From: JAJDGF01 sp031549325
Lineage (GTDB): Bacteria > Bacillota > Clostridia > Christensenellales > Aristaeellaceae
Assembly: GCA_031549325.1 (NCBI GenBank)
Contig: JAVBQA010000074.1
Location: 10,510-74,509, forward strand
Length of the DNA: 64,000 nt
Direction of reading: 5' to 3'
This document shows positions 42,998 through 50,990 of this stretch, one piece after another. The position numbers and the translations under genes were made by a program. The notes under the pieces were generated by a model. It saw nothing but the letters and a program-made list of their open reading frames with translations, had not been told where the DNA came from and searched no databases. Every line of letters begins with the position of its first letter. Position 1 is the stretch's first letter.

Positions 42998-43984
42998 TCA
43001 GGCCTCCTCGGGATAGCGGATACCCCATTCGCGCCTGAGGTTCGTCATGATGCGGCTGAGCTTCAGCGTCTCTAGAAGCGGCATCACCGGCGACTCTTTG
43101 AGCCCCTGGCGGACGCAGTCTCGCACATGGGCGAACTCGTGGCGGAAGCCTTCATACTCGGCTTCGAACTGGTACACGCGCTGGTTGCCCGCGTTGTCAG
43201 TGACAATGACGCGGGTCGGATGCCAGAAATCGGGCAGCTCCATGCGGCCCTGTTCCCCGAACACCGTCAGCGACTGCGCGGATTTCGCGCAGAAACCGGT
43301 GAGCATCTGCGCGGTTTCGCCGCCCGCATACTGGGCGGTGACGGCGGTCATGATGTCCACGCCCGTGTCGGCCTTCTGGCACAGCCCGACGACGCGCACC
43401 GGATCCGGCCCGAACACCATGCTGGTGGCGGCCATGGCGTAGATGCCCACGTCCAGCAGGCTGCCTCCCGCGAGATTCGGCGAGAACAGCCGGCTCTCCG
43501 GATTGGGATCGATGTAGAAGCTGAAGTCGCAGGCCGAATGCCTTAGCTTGCCGATGACCCCGTCCCCGAGCAGCTCACGGAACTTGCACGCGGCCGGGAA
43601 TAGCCGCGACCACATGGCCTCCATCAGGAACACATTGTTCCTGCGGGCGCAGTCAATCATCGCCTGCGTCTGCACGTCGTTCAGCGCCATGGGCTTCTCA
43701 CACAGCACATGCTTCCCATGCTCCATGCACAGGATGGCCTGCTCCATATGGAAGTTGTGGGGCGTGGCGATGTAGATCAGATCCACCTCGCCGCACGCCG
43801 CCAGCTCCTCGTAACTCCCGAAGGCGTGCTTCGCGCCGTAAGCCTGGGCGGCCTGCCGGGCGCGCTCCAGGGAGCGCGAACCCACAGCGGTGATCTCAAG
43901 GCCGTCCACGCAGCAAAAGTCCCTGTAGACGCGCCTGACGATCCCGCCCGGCCCCAGCACGCCCATGCGCAGCGCATTGCTCAT
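42998..43984 (-). CDS. Gfo/Idh/MocA family oxidoreductase
   Basis: Protein of 328 residues. N-terminal NAD(P)-binding fold with GVLGPGGIVRRV (one Gly fewer than the classical motif) and the family signature CEKPMAL. The C-terminal beta-sheet domain follows (SACDFSFYIDPNPESRLFSPNLAGGSLLDVGIYAM). Such enzymes oxidise sugars, inositols or dihydrodiols; no neighbour fixes the substrate. TAGGAGGG precedes the ATG. Confidence 0.93.
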   Translation of the reverse strand: MSNALRMGVLGPGGIVRRVYRDFCCVDGLEITAVGSRSLERARQAAQAYGAKHAFGSYEELAACGEVDLIYIATPHNFHMEQAILCMEHGKHVLCEKPMALNDVQTQAMIDCARRNNVFLMEAMWSRLFPAACKFRELLGDGVIGKLRHSACDFSFYIDPNPESRLFSPNLAGGSLLDVGIYAMAATSMVFGPDPVRVVGLCQKADTGVDIMTAVTAQYAGGETAQMLTGFCAKSAQSLTVFGEQGRMELPDFWHPTRVIVTDNAGNQRVYQFEAEYEGFRHEFAHVRDCVRQGLKESPVMPLLETLKLSRIMTNLRREWGIRYPEEA

Positions 43985-43996
43985 GAAGATACCCTC

Positions 43997-45289
43997 CTAC
44001 TCGGTGAAGCGGTCCAGGAACAGCTCGGTCTTGGCCTCGGCCTGCCACTTTGTCAGCGCGTCGCTCTCGGCCTGCTGCTTCTTGGCGTCCAGCTCGGCGG
44101 CGCGCAGGGATTCCTTGACGGTTTCAAAGTCCACCGGGCCGCTGGGCACATCGTGGTCGTAGCGGATGATGTGGTAGCCACGGCTGGCCAGGACAGGCTC
44201 GGACACGTCGCCCGGCTTCCCGAGCGCCAGCGCGGCCTGGGTAAACGGCATCTCAAACACCTTGGTGGCGTCGTTCAGATAGTAACCCGTCTCGCGGTTG
44301 GGCGCGCCCTCGCGCATGCCCGGATCCTCGCCGTACTGGTCGATCAGCGCCTGGAAGTCCTCGCCGGCGGTGATCTTCTGCTGGATCTCGTCCAGGCGCG
44401 GCCCGATGCCCACGAGCAGCTCTTCCTTTTTCTTCTCGAGCTCGGCGCGGCCCGCGTCGCCCTCGGGCAGTCCGGCCAGCTGCTCCAGCACGGTCTTGAG
44501 CTCTGCGGCCTGCGCCTGATCCATCATCACCAGGATGTGCTTCACGGCGCGCACGCCCTCGGGCGTATACCAGATCTCGGCGCCGTACATGCTGTCCATG
44601 TCAAACTGGCCCTTGTCCTGGGCGTACTTGGCTTTGGCCTCCTCGACCTTCTGGTCATACGACGCGCGAAGATCCTCATCGGACACCTGAATGCCGCCAG
44701 ACACGCTCTCCAGCACCCGCTTATAAGCCTCGCCTTCCTGGATCTGCTCGGCCACCGTCTCGGGCGTGAAGCCGTTGGTGTTCAGGTATTCCTCGGCCGC
44801 CTTGCGCTGCGCGTCCTCCCCTTCGATGGTGTAGAAGCGGGGGATGCTGCTGGTGACCGCCTGCTCGAAAGCCTCGTCGGCCTGCTTCTTGAAGTCCTGA
44901 ATCTGCTCTTCGGTGAACTGATCCAACCCAAGCTCGTGGGCCTTCTGCAGGATCAGTCGCTCGGTCACGGCGTAGTTGGTGGAGACTTCCTTCAGAAGCT
45001 TGATGACCTCGGGGTCATTCATGTCCATCTGCTGCGCATAGGTTTGCCGCATCATATTGAAGTATTTGCTCACCTGGGTGTAGGTCACGTCCTGCCCGTT
45101 GACGGTGGCCAGCACGGTCTCGGGCGTAAGGGGGGGCTGGGGAGCCGACGTGGCTTCAGGCGCGGCGGTTTCCTGGGGCACGGCCTGGGGTGCGGCGGTT
45201 TCGGTTGCCTGCGCCAGCGCGCATAGGCAGAGCGTCCAAGAAAGCATCAGGGTAAGAACCAGGCAAAGCAGTGATTTTCGATTCAGCAT
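43997..45289 (-). CDS. Secreted SurA/PrsA-like peptidyl-prolyl isomerase (foldase)
   Basis: Protein of 430 residues. Signal peptide (about 1-28, cut after ALAQA), a Pro/Ala/Thr-rich linker (about 30-55), a SurA-N-like chaperone region (VLATVNGQDVTYTQVSKYFNMM..., 60-240), then a parvulin-type rotamase domain (AVKHILVMMDQAQ..., GEDFQALIDQYGEDPGM, PGDVSEPVLASRGYHIIRYD). It should help exported proteins fold. No lipobox, so it is soluble or wall-associated rather than a lipoprotein like PrsA. It ends 12 bases before the Gfo/Idh start. Confidence 0.9.
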   Translation of the reverse strand: MLNRKSLLCLVLTLMLSWTLCLCALAQATETAAPQAVPQETAAPEATSAPQPPLTPETVLATVNGQDVTYTQVSKYFNMMRQTYAQQMDMNDPEVIKLLKEVSTNYAVTERLILQKAHELGLDQFTEEQIQDFKKQADEAFEQAVTSSIPRFYTIEGEDAQRKAAEEYLNTNGFTPETVAEQIQEGEAYKRVLESVSGGIQVSDEDLRASYDQKVEEAKAKYAQDKGQFDMDSMYGAEIWYTPEGVRAVKHILVMMDQAQAAELKTVLEQLAGLPEGDAGRAELEKKKEELLVGIGPRLDEIQQKITAGEDFQALIDQYGEDPGMREGAPNRETGYYLNDATKVFEMPFTQAALALGKPGDVSEPVLASRGYHIIRYDHDVPSGPVDFETVKESLRAAELDAKKQQAESDALTKWQAEAKTELFLDRFTE

Positions 45290-45364
45290 GATGTGCCTCC
45301 CATGTAGATGTATATGCCGAACACAATTCGGCGCGGATCGCCCGGAATCCTGCCCCGGCCGAAA

Positions 45365-45407
45365 AAGAAAAAAATAGAAAGAGCCCCGCCGCCATGCGGC
45401 AGGGCTC
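45365..45407 (-). terminator. Intrinsic terminator of the HPr-like gene
   Basis: Twelve-base stem 45381-45392/45396-45407 (one G-U pair) with a three-base loop. On the minus strand it runs into a T-rich tract (45380-45365). Confidence 0.9.
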
Positions 45408-45424
45408 CCCCGCGATCCTTTGAT

Positions 45425-45655
45425 TCAGTTGACCACAAACGATTTGATCTCGTTCATCAGGTCGTCGCAATCGTCAGCATAGACTTCCAACGTGATGGGC
45501 TTGCTCAAGTCCAGGCTGAAGATGCCCAGAATGGACTTGGCATCCACCACATGGCGGCCGGCGCGCAGGTCGATGTCGTAGCTGTGTCGGTTGACGATGT
45601 TCACAAAAGACTTGACGTTCTCTGCCAAGCTGAGCTTGATGTTCACTGCTCTCAT
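45425..45655 (-). CDS. HPr-like protein lacking the phosphorylatable histidine
   Basis: Protein of 76 residues with the HPr fold pattern. The segment KSILGIFSLDLSKPI keeps the regulatory Ser (Ser41, equal to Ser46 of HPr), but the active-site loop that should read HARP is LAEN (residues 10-13), so no PTS phosphotransfer from enzyme I is expected. This resembles Crh-type proteins, which keep the serine and act in carbon regulation. It could be a target of HPr kinase. The ATG at 45655 has GAGGTG upstream; the 15 residues before it in frame are non-coding. Confidence 0.88.
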   Translation of the reverse strand: MRAVNIKLSLAENVKSFVNIVNRHSYDIDLRAGRHVVDAKSILGIFSLDLSKPITLEVYADDCDDLMNEIKSFVVN

Positions 45656-45691
45656 GTTGGACACCTCACTTGAATGGTCTGAAGTGAGTTT

Positions 45692-45720
45692 ACTATACAA
45701 CCTGGAACCCGCGAATTCAA
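45692..45720 (-). promoter_or_regulatory. Sigma-A promoter of the HPr-like gene
   Basis: Minus-strand TTGAAT at 45720-45715, 17-base spacer, TATAGT at 45697-45692. Confidence 0.75.
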
Positions 45721-45792
45721 GGCAATTTGCGTCGTTTACCTACATTTAATTCCCGCCTCGTTAAGATCCGGTTGAGCCATAGCCAAAACCAG

Positions 45793-45821
45793 TTGACAAG
45801 CGTCAAGCCATTTGCTATAAT
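45793..45821 (+). promoter_or_regulatory. Perfect consensus promoter of the tRNA operon
   Basis: TTGACA at 45793-45798, 17-base spacer, TATAAT at 45816-45821, about 53 bases upstream of tRNA-Gln. Confidence 0.95.
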
Positions 45822-45873
45822 GCTCCTTGTCGATCGGGTGCTGTCAGTATTCGCGGTGCTTGGTTGACGCTTT

Positions 45874-45947
45874 TGCCGAATAGTGTAACGGTAGCACCTA
45901 CGACTCTGACTCGTATTGTCTAGGTTCGAATCCTAGTTCGGCAGCCA
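45874..45947 (+). tRNA. tRNA-Gln (anticodon CTG)
   Basis: Seven-base acceptor stem TGCCGAA with TTCGGCA, D-arm with AACGGTAGC, anticodon stem TACGA/TCGTA around loop CTCTGAC (anticodon CTG, reads CAG), T-loop GGTTCGAATCC, discriminator G, encoded CCA. Confidence 0.95.
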
Positions 45948-45951
45948 CTAT

Positions 45952-46026
45952 GCCTCCATGGTCAAGCGGTTAAGACGTCGCCCTCTCACGGCGAAAACAG
46001 GGGTTCGAGTCCCCTTGGAGGTGCCA
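45952..46026 (+). tRNA. tRNA-Glu (anticodon CTC)
   Basis: Acceptor stem GCCTCCA with TGGAGGT (first pair G-U), D-arm TCAAGCGGTTAAGA, anticodon stem TCGCC/GGCGA around loop CTCTCAC (anticodon CTC, reads GAG), T-loop GGTTCGAGTCC, encoded CCA. Four bases after tRNA-Gln and co-transcribed. Confidence 0.95.
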
Positions 46027-46048
46027 AATCCCACCTGTTCAGGTGAGA

Positions 46049-46081
46049 AATCCCCGGCCAAACGGCCGGGGATTTTCTTTT
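46049..46081 (+). terminator. Intrinsic terminator of the tRNA operon
   Basis: Eleven-base stem AATCCCCGGCC (46049-46059) with GGCCGGGGATT (46064-46074), four-base loop, T-rich tail. The convergent glycyl radical enzyme gene ends three bases later. Confidence 0.9.
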
Positions 46082-46083
46082 CC

Positions 46084-48132
46084 TCAGAAGTATGCGCGGC
46101 GCAGGATGTGATCCTGGTATTCCCTGTCCAGCTCCACGAAAAACCCGCTCCAGCCCCACACGCGCACGATCAGGCCCTGATGGTTTTCCGGGTGGCGCTG
46201 AGCGTCCAGCAGCTGCTCGCGGTTGATCGCGTTGAGCTGCATCTGGTGGCCGCCCATGCGGATGAACGACTGAACCAGCTGCGCCACCTTGCGGCAGCCC
46301 TCCTCCCCCTTGAAAACGGTGTCGTGCAGCTCCATGGTCAGCGGGCCGCCGTTCATGACGCGCTGAAACGGCGCGCCCGCAAACGACTTGATGACGGACA
46401 GCGGGCCGTCCAGCCCAGCTTGCAGCGATGGCGAGAAATTCGCGCCAAAGGGCTCCCCCTGCGCGCGGCCATCCGCCGTGGCGCCCAGCTCATTCGCGCT
46501 CCACAGATAAAACATCGCGGTGCCCGAGCCGGGCCGGTACAGCCCGCCCCGGTCGTTCCGCTTGCCATCCAGCGCGTCGGCAAACCGTTCCATCAGCCAA
46601 TACCCAAGCGCATCCACATAAGGATCGGCGTTGCCCATCTTGGGCGCCTCGTTGCGAAGGCGCGCTCGGAGCGCCTCGCGGCCCCGGAAGTTGTGCTCGA
46701 GCGCATCCAGCAGCTCGGTTTTCGACACCGCGCCCTCGTCATAAACCAGCCTTTTCACGGCGGCCAGCGCGTCGGCGGCCGAGGCGATGCCCACGCCGTG
46801 GATCCCGTAGTTGTTGTACTGCGCGCCCAGCGAGATGTCGCGCGCACGCTGTACGCAGCCGTCCATCAGCGCCGACTGGAACGGCGACGGCTCCAGGTGC
46901 AGGTTCTGAAACCCGGGCAGCAGCCCGTCGATGGTGCGCTGTATATGGTCGGCCAGCTTTTGCTGGAACGCTTCGAACGTCGGGGATTCCGCGAGACTGT
47001 CGTTGAGCGCCTCGCTGACGGCCCGCGGGAAGCTGAACGCGCCGATGTTCGGAACCTCCATGCCTTTTCCGGGGATGATGAACTCCCAGCAGGCCGCCAC
47101 CGCGTAGTTCCGCGCGTCCTCCAGCGCGTAGCCCTTGGCCAACAGCGCCGGAATGACCACGTCGTCATTGGAGTACTGCGGAAATCCGAGTCCCCGCTTG
47201 GTCAGCTCGGTACCCAGCCGGAAGATCTCTTCCGGCGTGTCCTTGCCAACGCGCAGGTTGACTTTGGGGTCGATCAGCCCGAGATCCAGGCTGGCGCGCA
47301 AGCACAGCTCGGAGAGCTCGTTGAACGCGGGCTCGCCACGCCGGTTGCAGCCGCCCAGCACGATCGTCTGACCGTTGTCCCCTTGCTGGATGCCGTGGTA
47401 CAGCCATGTGTCGCGGTTCAGCGAAAGGAAAAGTTCCTCAATCAACTCCAGCGCCTCGTCCCGCGTGAGCGCGCCGCTGGCCAGGTCCTTCTGATAATAA
47501 GGATACATATACTGGTCGAACCGGCCCATGGTGACGTGGTGGTTCTTGTTGGCCCACAGCACGAAATTCAGCAGCCGAAAGCACTGCAGCGCCTCGTGAA
47601 AGCTCTGCGCGCCCCGCTTGGGGATGCGCGCAAACAGCGCCGAGACGGCGCGGTTGCCCACGCGCCGCGCCTCTTCCCCGTAGCGGGCAGCGAGGTCGGC
47701 GGCGGCGTCTAGGGTGATGAGCACGCTCTCGAGGAAATCCACCGCCACGGGATCGCCCGCGTGCGCCCGCAGCGAATCCAGCGCCTCCTGGCGCAAGGCG
47801 TCAAATCCCTCGGCGATGACGCGCCCGTAATCTGAGCAGATGTTGTTCACGCAGCCGGTGGAGAACGTGAAGTGCTCGCGCCGGATGGCTGCCTTTTCCT
47901 CCGGCGAATACAGCTCCGGCACGCTCCTGACGGTGCGCAGCAGCGAAATCCGCTCGCCCAAAAACACGACGGGGCGCTCCGCCGCCAGCATGGCGCGCAG
48001 CCGCAGTGCGCTGCGCCGCGCCCCGGAAAGGCCTGGATCGCGAAATGCGCCGCCAATGTCGACGTCCCGCGCATGCTCCCGATACGCGCGGCTTCTTAGC
48101 TGATCCCGCATGGCTGACACTCGTTCATTCAT
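46084..48132 (-). CDS. Glycyl radical enzyme of unknown substrate
   Basis: Protein of 682 residues in the pyruvate formate-lyase/glycerol dehydratase superfamily. The active-site Cys is Cys348 in YAVAACWEFIIPGKGME (usually GCVE). The radical Gly is about residue 660 in VRVWGWSGFF. It keeps MGRFDQYMYPYY and the GGC...NELS block. It is shorter than most family members (usually nearly 800 residues or more), mainly at the N-terminus. Last gene of the xyloside/arabinoside operon and overlapping its activase by eight bases. Likely reactions are dehydration or C-C cleavage of a sugar-derived compound, but no known subclass motif fits. Start at 48132 (GAGGTG upstream). Confidence 0.9.
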   Translation of the reverse strand: MNERVSAMRDQLRSRAYREHARDVDIGGAFRDPGLSGARRSALRLRAMLAAERPVVFLGERISLLRTVRSVPELYSPEEKAAIRREHFTFSTGCVNNICSDYGRVIAEGFDALRQEALDSLRAHAGDPVAVDFLESVLITLDAAADLAARYGEEARRVGNRAVSALFARIPKRGAQSFHEALQCFRLLNFVLWANKNHHVTMGRFDQYMYPYYQKDLASGALTRDEALELIEELFLSLNRDTWLYHGIQQGDNGQTIVLGGCNRRGEPAFNELSELCLRASLDLGLIDPKVNLRVGKDTPEEIFRLGTELTKRGLGFPQYSNDDVVIPALLAKGYALEDARNYAVAACWEFIIPGKGMEVPNIGAFSFPRAVSEALNDSLAESPTFEAFQQKLADHIQRTIDGLLPGFQNLHLEPSPFQSALMDGCVQRARDISLGAQYNNYGIHGVGIASAADALAAVKRLVYDEGAVSKTELLDALEHNFRGREALRARLRNEAPKMGNADPYVDALGYWLMERFADALDGKRNDRGGLYRPGSGTAMFYLWSANELGATADGRAQGEPFGANFSPSLQAGLDGPLSVIKSFAGAPFQRVMNGGPLTMELHDTVFKGEEGCRKVAQLVQSFIRMGGHQMQLNAINREQLLDAQRHPENHQGLIVRVWGWSGFFVELDREYQDHILRRAYF

Positions 48133-49009
48133 GAAAGCGCACCTCGATTCCGTGCTCGCGCAGACAGTTTGTGACGGTTCGATCGGGAGGGCGGTTGGGC
48201 AGCCCAGGATCGAACTTGAGGCCGACGCTTGGGTATTTCGCTCCGGCCAGCTGATTATAAGGAAGGATCTCGACATAGCGCAGCGCGCCGGGTTTCCTGA
48301 GCGCCAAAGCGACGCCCTCAAAGTGGGCGCGCGTGTCGTTCACGCCGGGGATCAGCGGGATGCGGATGACGTACGGCACGCCGGAGCCCTTCAGCGCGCC
48401 GAGGTTGCGCAGGATCTGCCGGTTGTCCACGCCAGTATACTCCTCGTGCAGACCGGCATCCATCTGCTTCAGGTCGAACATCACCAGCTCGCTGCGCCCG
48501 ATGGCGCGCGCGAACACATCGTCCCCGGCAAAACCGCAGGTCTCGATGGCGCGGTGCACGCCGCGCAGCCGGTCGAGCAGCGCCAACAGAAAGCCGGGCT
48601 GCATCAGCACCTCGCCGCCGGTGAGGGTAACGCCGCCGCCGCTCTGGCGCAGGATGTCCCGGTGCCGCAGCAGCCTTTCGGCCAGCGCGTCCGGCTCCCA
48701 CCACCGGCCCGCGACGCGAATCAGCCCGCGCGGACAAGCCGAGACGCAGCGACGGCACAGCACGCAGCGCCCGGGAGACGGGCAGACCCTCCGGCACGCG
48801 CCGCAGCCGGTGCAGCCCGTTTGCGCGCGCGCGATCTGAGGCCGGGGGGCCAGTCCTTCCGGGTTGTGACACCAGCGGCAGCGCAGCGGGCAGCCCTTGA
48901 AAAACGCGGCGGTGCGGATGCCCGGGCCGTCGAACAGCGCAAACTCCTCGATGTCGAAGATCAATCCGGCCGTCTCCGATGGCCGCCGGCAGGCTGTCTG
49001 CACATCCAA
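48125..49009 (-). CDS. Glycyl-radical-enzyme activating protein (radical SAM)
   Basis: Protein of 294 residues. The radical SAM motif CPLRCRWC has Cys40, Cys44 and Cys47. It is followed by a ferredoxin-like insert with two four-Cys sets (Cys66/69/72/76 and Cys82/85/88/92), as in activases of dehydratase-type glycyl radical enzymes. GGEVLMQPGF and LVMFDLKQMD are further family marks. It generates the glycyl radical on the enzyme encoded next. The TTG start at 49009 has AGGAGG upstream, six bases after the GH127 stop. Confidence 0.94.
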   Translation of the reverse strand: MDVQTACRRPSETAGLIFDIEEFALFDGPGIRTAAFFKGCPLRCRWCHNPEGLAPRPQIARAQTGCTGCGACRRVCPSPGRCVLCRRCVSACPRGLIRVAGRWWEPDALAERLLRHRDILRQSGGGVTLTGGEVLMQPGFLLALLDRLRGVHRAIETCGFAGDDVFARAIGRSELVMFDLKQMDAGLHEEYTGVDNRQILRNLGALKGSGVPYVIRIPLIPGVNDTRAHFEGVALALRKPGALRYVEILPYNQLAGAKYPSVGLKFDPGLPNRPPDRTVTNCLREHGIEVRFHE

Positions 49010-49015
49010 GGCTCG

Positions 49016-50971
49016 TCACGCCTCCTGTCGGATCCAGACCGCCATCTGCTGCATCTCGCCCCGGTTGGCCCAGGCGTAGTACGGGATCAGGGTGAGCGGG
49101 CAGTCCACGTAGGCGCTGGGGGCGGAGCGGTACAACTCGCCCTGCCATTGCTTCGGGTCGCGCCGCCTGGCCGTGGTCCGCAGCAGATTCACTCCGCCCA
49201 GCATGTCCGAGCGCTCGATTGCAAACGGCGCGCCCTTGGGCAGCACAATGTCGAACAGGTCCGTGCCGTTGTCGATCTGCTCGGCGCAATACACAAACGG
49301 GCCATATTCCACCGCCACCCGCCCGCAGTCCTCGCGCACGGCGGGGTGCGCCTCGACGACGCGGTGCGTCATGGGCAGCGTGAGCTCCAGCGCATCCCCC
49401 GCGCGCCATGTGCGCTCGACGCGGGCATAGCCGCTCTCGTCCAGATTCAGCGGGTGCGCTTGCCCGTTCACTTTGATGGACGCGCCATCGCACCAGCCGG
49501 GCACGCGCAGCCGCAGCGCGAAGCGCGCGGGCGCGTCGGGCGAGATGGCGAAGCGGATGGCGGAATCCAGCGGATACCCGGTCTGCTGCCGAATCTTTAC
49601 GCCAACGCCGCCGAAAGACGCCTCGGTGTCGCTCTGCATGTACAGGTGCACGTACAGGCTGCTCTCGTCCACCGAGTACGCGTACCCTCCGATGGACGCG
49701 ATCAGCCGCGCCAGGTTGGGCGGGCAGCACGCGACGTCGAACCAGGGCTGGCGGTAGGGCAGCATGCGCGGGTTTCTGGACACCTTGTCCTCGTACAGCC
49801 CTGGATCACAAGCCAGGTGGTTGGCGTAGAAGAAGCGGTCGCCGCTCAGTGAGACGCCGCTGATGACGCCGTTGTACAGCGCGCGCTCCATGACGTCCGA
49901 GTACTCGCGGTTCAGCTCAATCCTGAGCATCCGCCACGCCCAGAAAAGCAGCGCGATGCAGGCGCAGGTCTCGTTGTAGGCGATGTCGTTGGGCAGGTAA
50001 TAGTTGTAGGCAAAGCGCTCCCCCACCTCCAGCGCGCCCACGCCGCCGGTGATGTACATGCGCTGCCGCGTGACGTTGCGCCAGATGATCCTGGCAGCCC
50101 GGGCGAGCGACTCGTCCTCGCACTCGCACGCCAGATCCGCTGCGGCGCTGCACTGGTACATGGCGCGCACGGCGTGCCCCTCGGCGGTCGCCTGCTCGCG
50201 GACGGGCAGGTGCGACTGGAACAGCGCGTACGGCCCGGCGGGCAGGAACTCGCGGGTGTGCCACTCCTTCTTGTGATCGGGAATGGGGCTGTCGTCCTCG
50301 ATGCCGCGCGTGCCGTCAAAGAACAGCGGCGCCTGGCCGCGCTCGTCGATGAAGAATTTGCTCAGCCGCAGGTGCATGGGATTGCCTGTGACGTGATACA
50401 GCCGCACCAGCGCCAGCTCGATCTCCTGGTGGCCGGGATAGGCGTGCATCTTGCCATCCTCCGCCCCCATGACGCTGTCGATGTGGTCGACATACCGGCA
50501 CATGATGTCCAGAAACTTGCGCTTGCCCGTGGCCTGGAAGTAGGCCACGGCGGCCTCAATCAGGTGGCCCGCGCAATACAATTCGTGCATGATGTAGACA
50601 TTCGTCCAGCGCTTTTCAGGCGCGACGACCGAAAAGAAAGAATTCAGGTATCCGTCCTCCCACTGGGCCGCCTGCATCTGGTCGATGATCTCATCCACCT
50701 TCTGTTCAAGCGCCGGCATGGGGGTCTTGGCGATCGTGTAAGCCACGGCCTCGATCCACTTGGCCACGTCCGAGTCCCAGTAGTGGTGGGGGCGCGGCAC
50801 ATCCGAGCCGGGCGTATACCGCTGCTTGAACGTGTCCATGCGCCCGGTTCGCCGGCACTGCTCAAACTCCACCGGCAGCGTTACATCGCGGTTGATGCGC
50901 TGGCGCTCGCCCCAAAACCCGCCGTCAATGTTCACATCTGTCCACAGGATCGGCTTCATCGCGCGGTTCAT
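49016..50971 (-). CDS. GH127 beta-L-arabinofuranosidase
   Basis: Protein of 651 residues. The zinc and catalytic set known from Bifidobacterium HypBA1 is complete: Glu334 and Cys336 in NETCACIALLFW, Cys415 and Cys416 in ACCPPNLAR. It should release L-arabinofuranose from beta-linked arabinosides using a cysteine nucleophile. No signal peptide, so it acts on imported oligosaccharides in the cytoplasm. The start MNRAMKPILW at 50971 has AGAGGGG upstream; the in-frame codons before it lie inside the GH31 gene. Confidence 0.95.
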   Translation of the reverse strand: MNRAMKPILWTDVNIDGGFWGERQRINRDVTLPVEFEQCRRTGRMDTFKQRYTPGSDVPRPHHYWDSDVAKWIEAVAYTIAKTPMPALEQKVDEIIDQMQAAQWEDGYLNSFFSVVAPEKRWTNVYIMHELYCAGHLIEAAVAYFQATGKRKFLDIMCRYVDHIDSVMGAEDGKMHAYPGHQEIELALVRLYHVTGNPMHLRLSKFFIDERGQAPLFFDGTRGIEDDSPIPDHKKEWHTREFLPAGPYALFQSHLPVREQATAEGHAVRAMYQCSAAADLACECEDESLARAARIIWRNVTRQRMYITGGVGALEVGERFAYNYYLPNDIAYNETCACIALLFWAWRMLRIELNREYSDVMERALYNGVISGVSLSGDRFFYANHLACDPGLYEDKVSRNPRMLPYRQPWFDVACCPPNLARLIASIGGYAYSVDESSLYVHLYMQSDTEASFGGVGVKIRQQTGYPLDSAIRFAISPDAPARFALRLRVPGWCDGASIKVNGQAHPLNLDESGYARVERTWRAGDALELTLPMTHRVVEAHPAVREDCGRVAVEYGPFVYCAEQIDNGTDLFDIVLPKGAPFAIERSDMLGGVNLLRTTARRRDPKQWQGELYRSAPSAYVDCPLTLIPYYAWANRGEMQQMAVWIRQEA

Positions 50972-50990
50972 CGCAAACGCCCCTCTTTCT

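Noticed and set aside
45958..47712. Plus-strand open frame of 584 codons starting in tRNA-Glu
   Set aside because: Begins inside a tRNA gene and runs through its terminator; it is the shadow of the glycyl radical enzyme gene.
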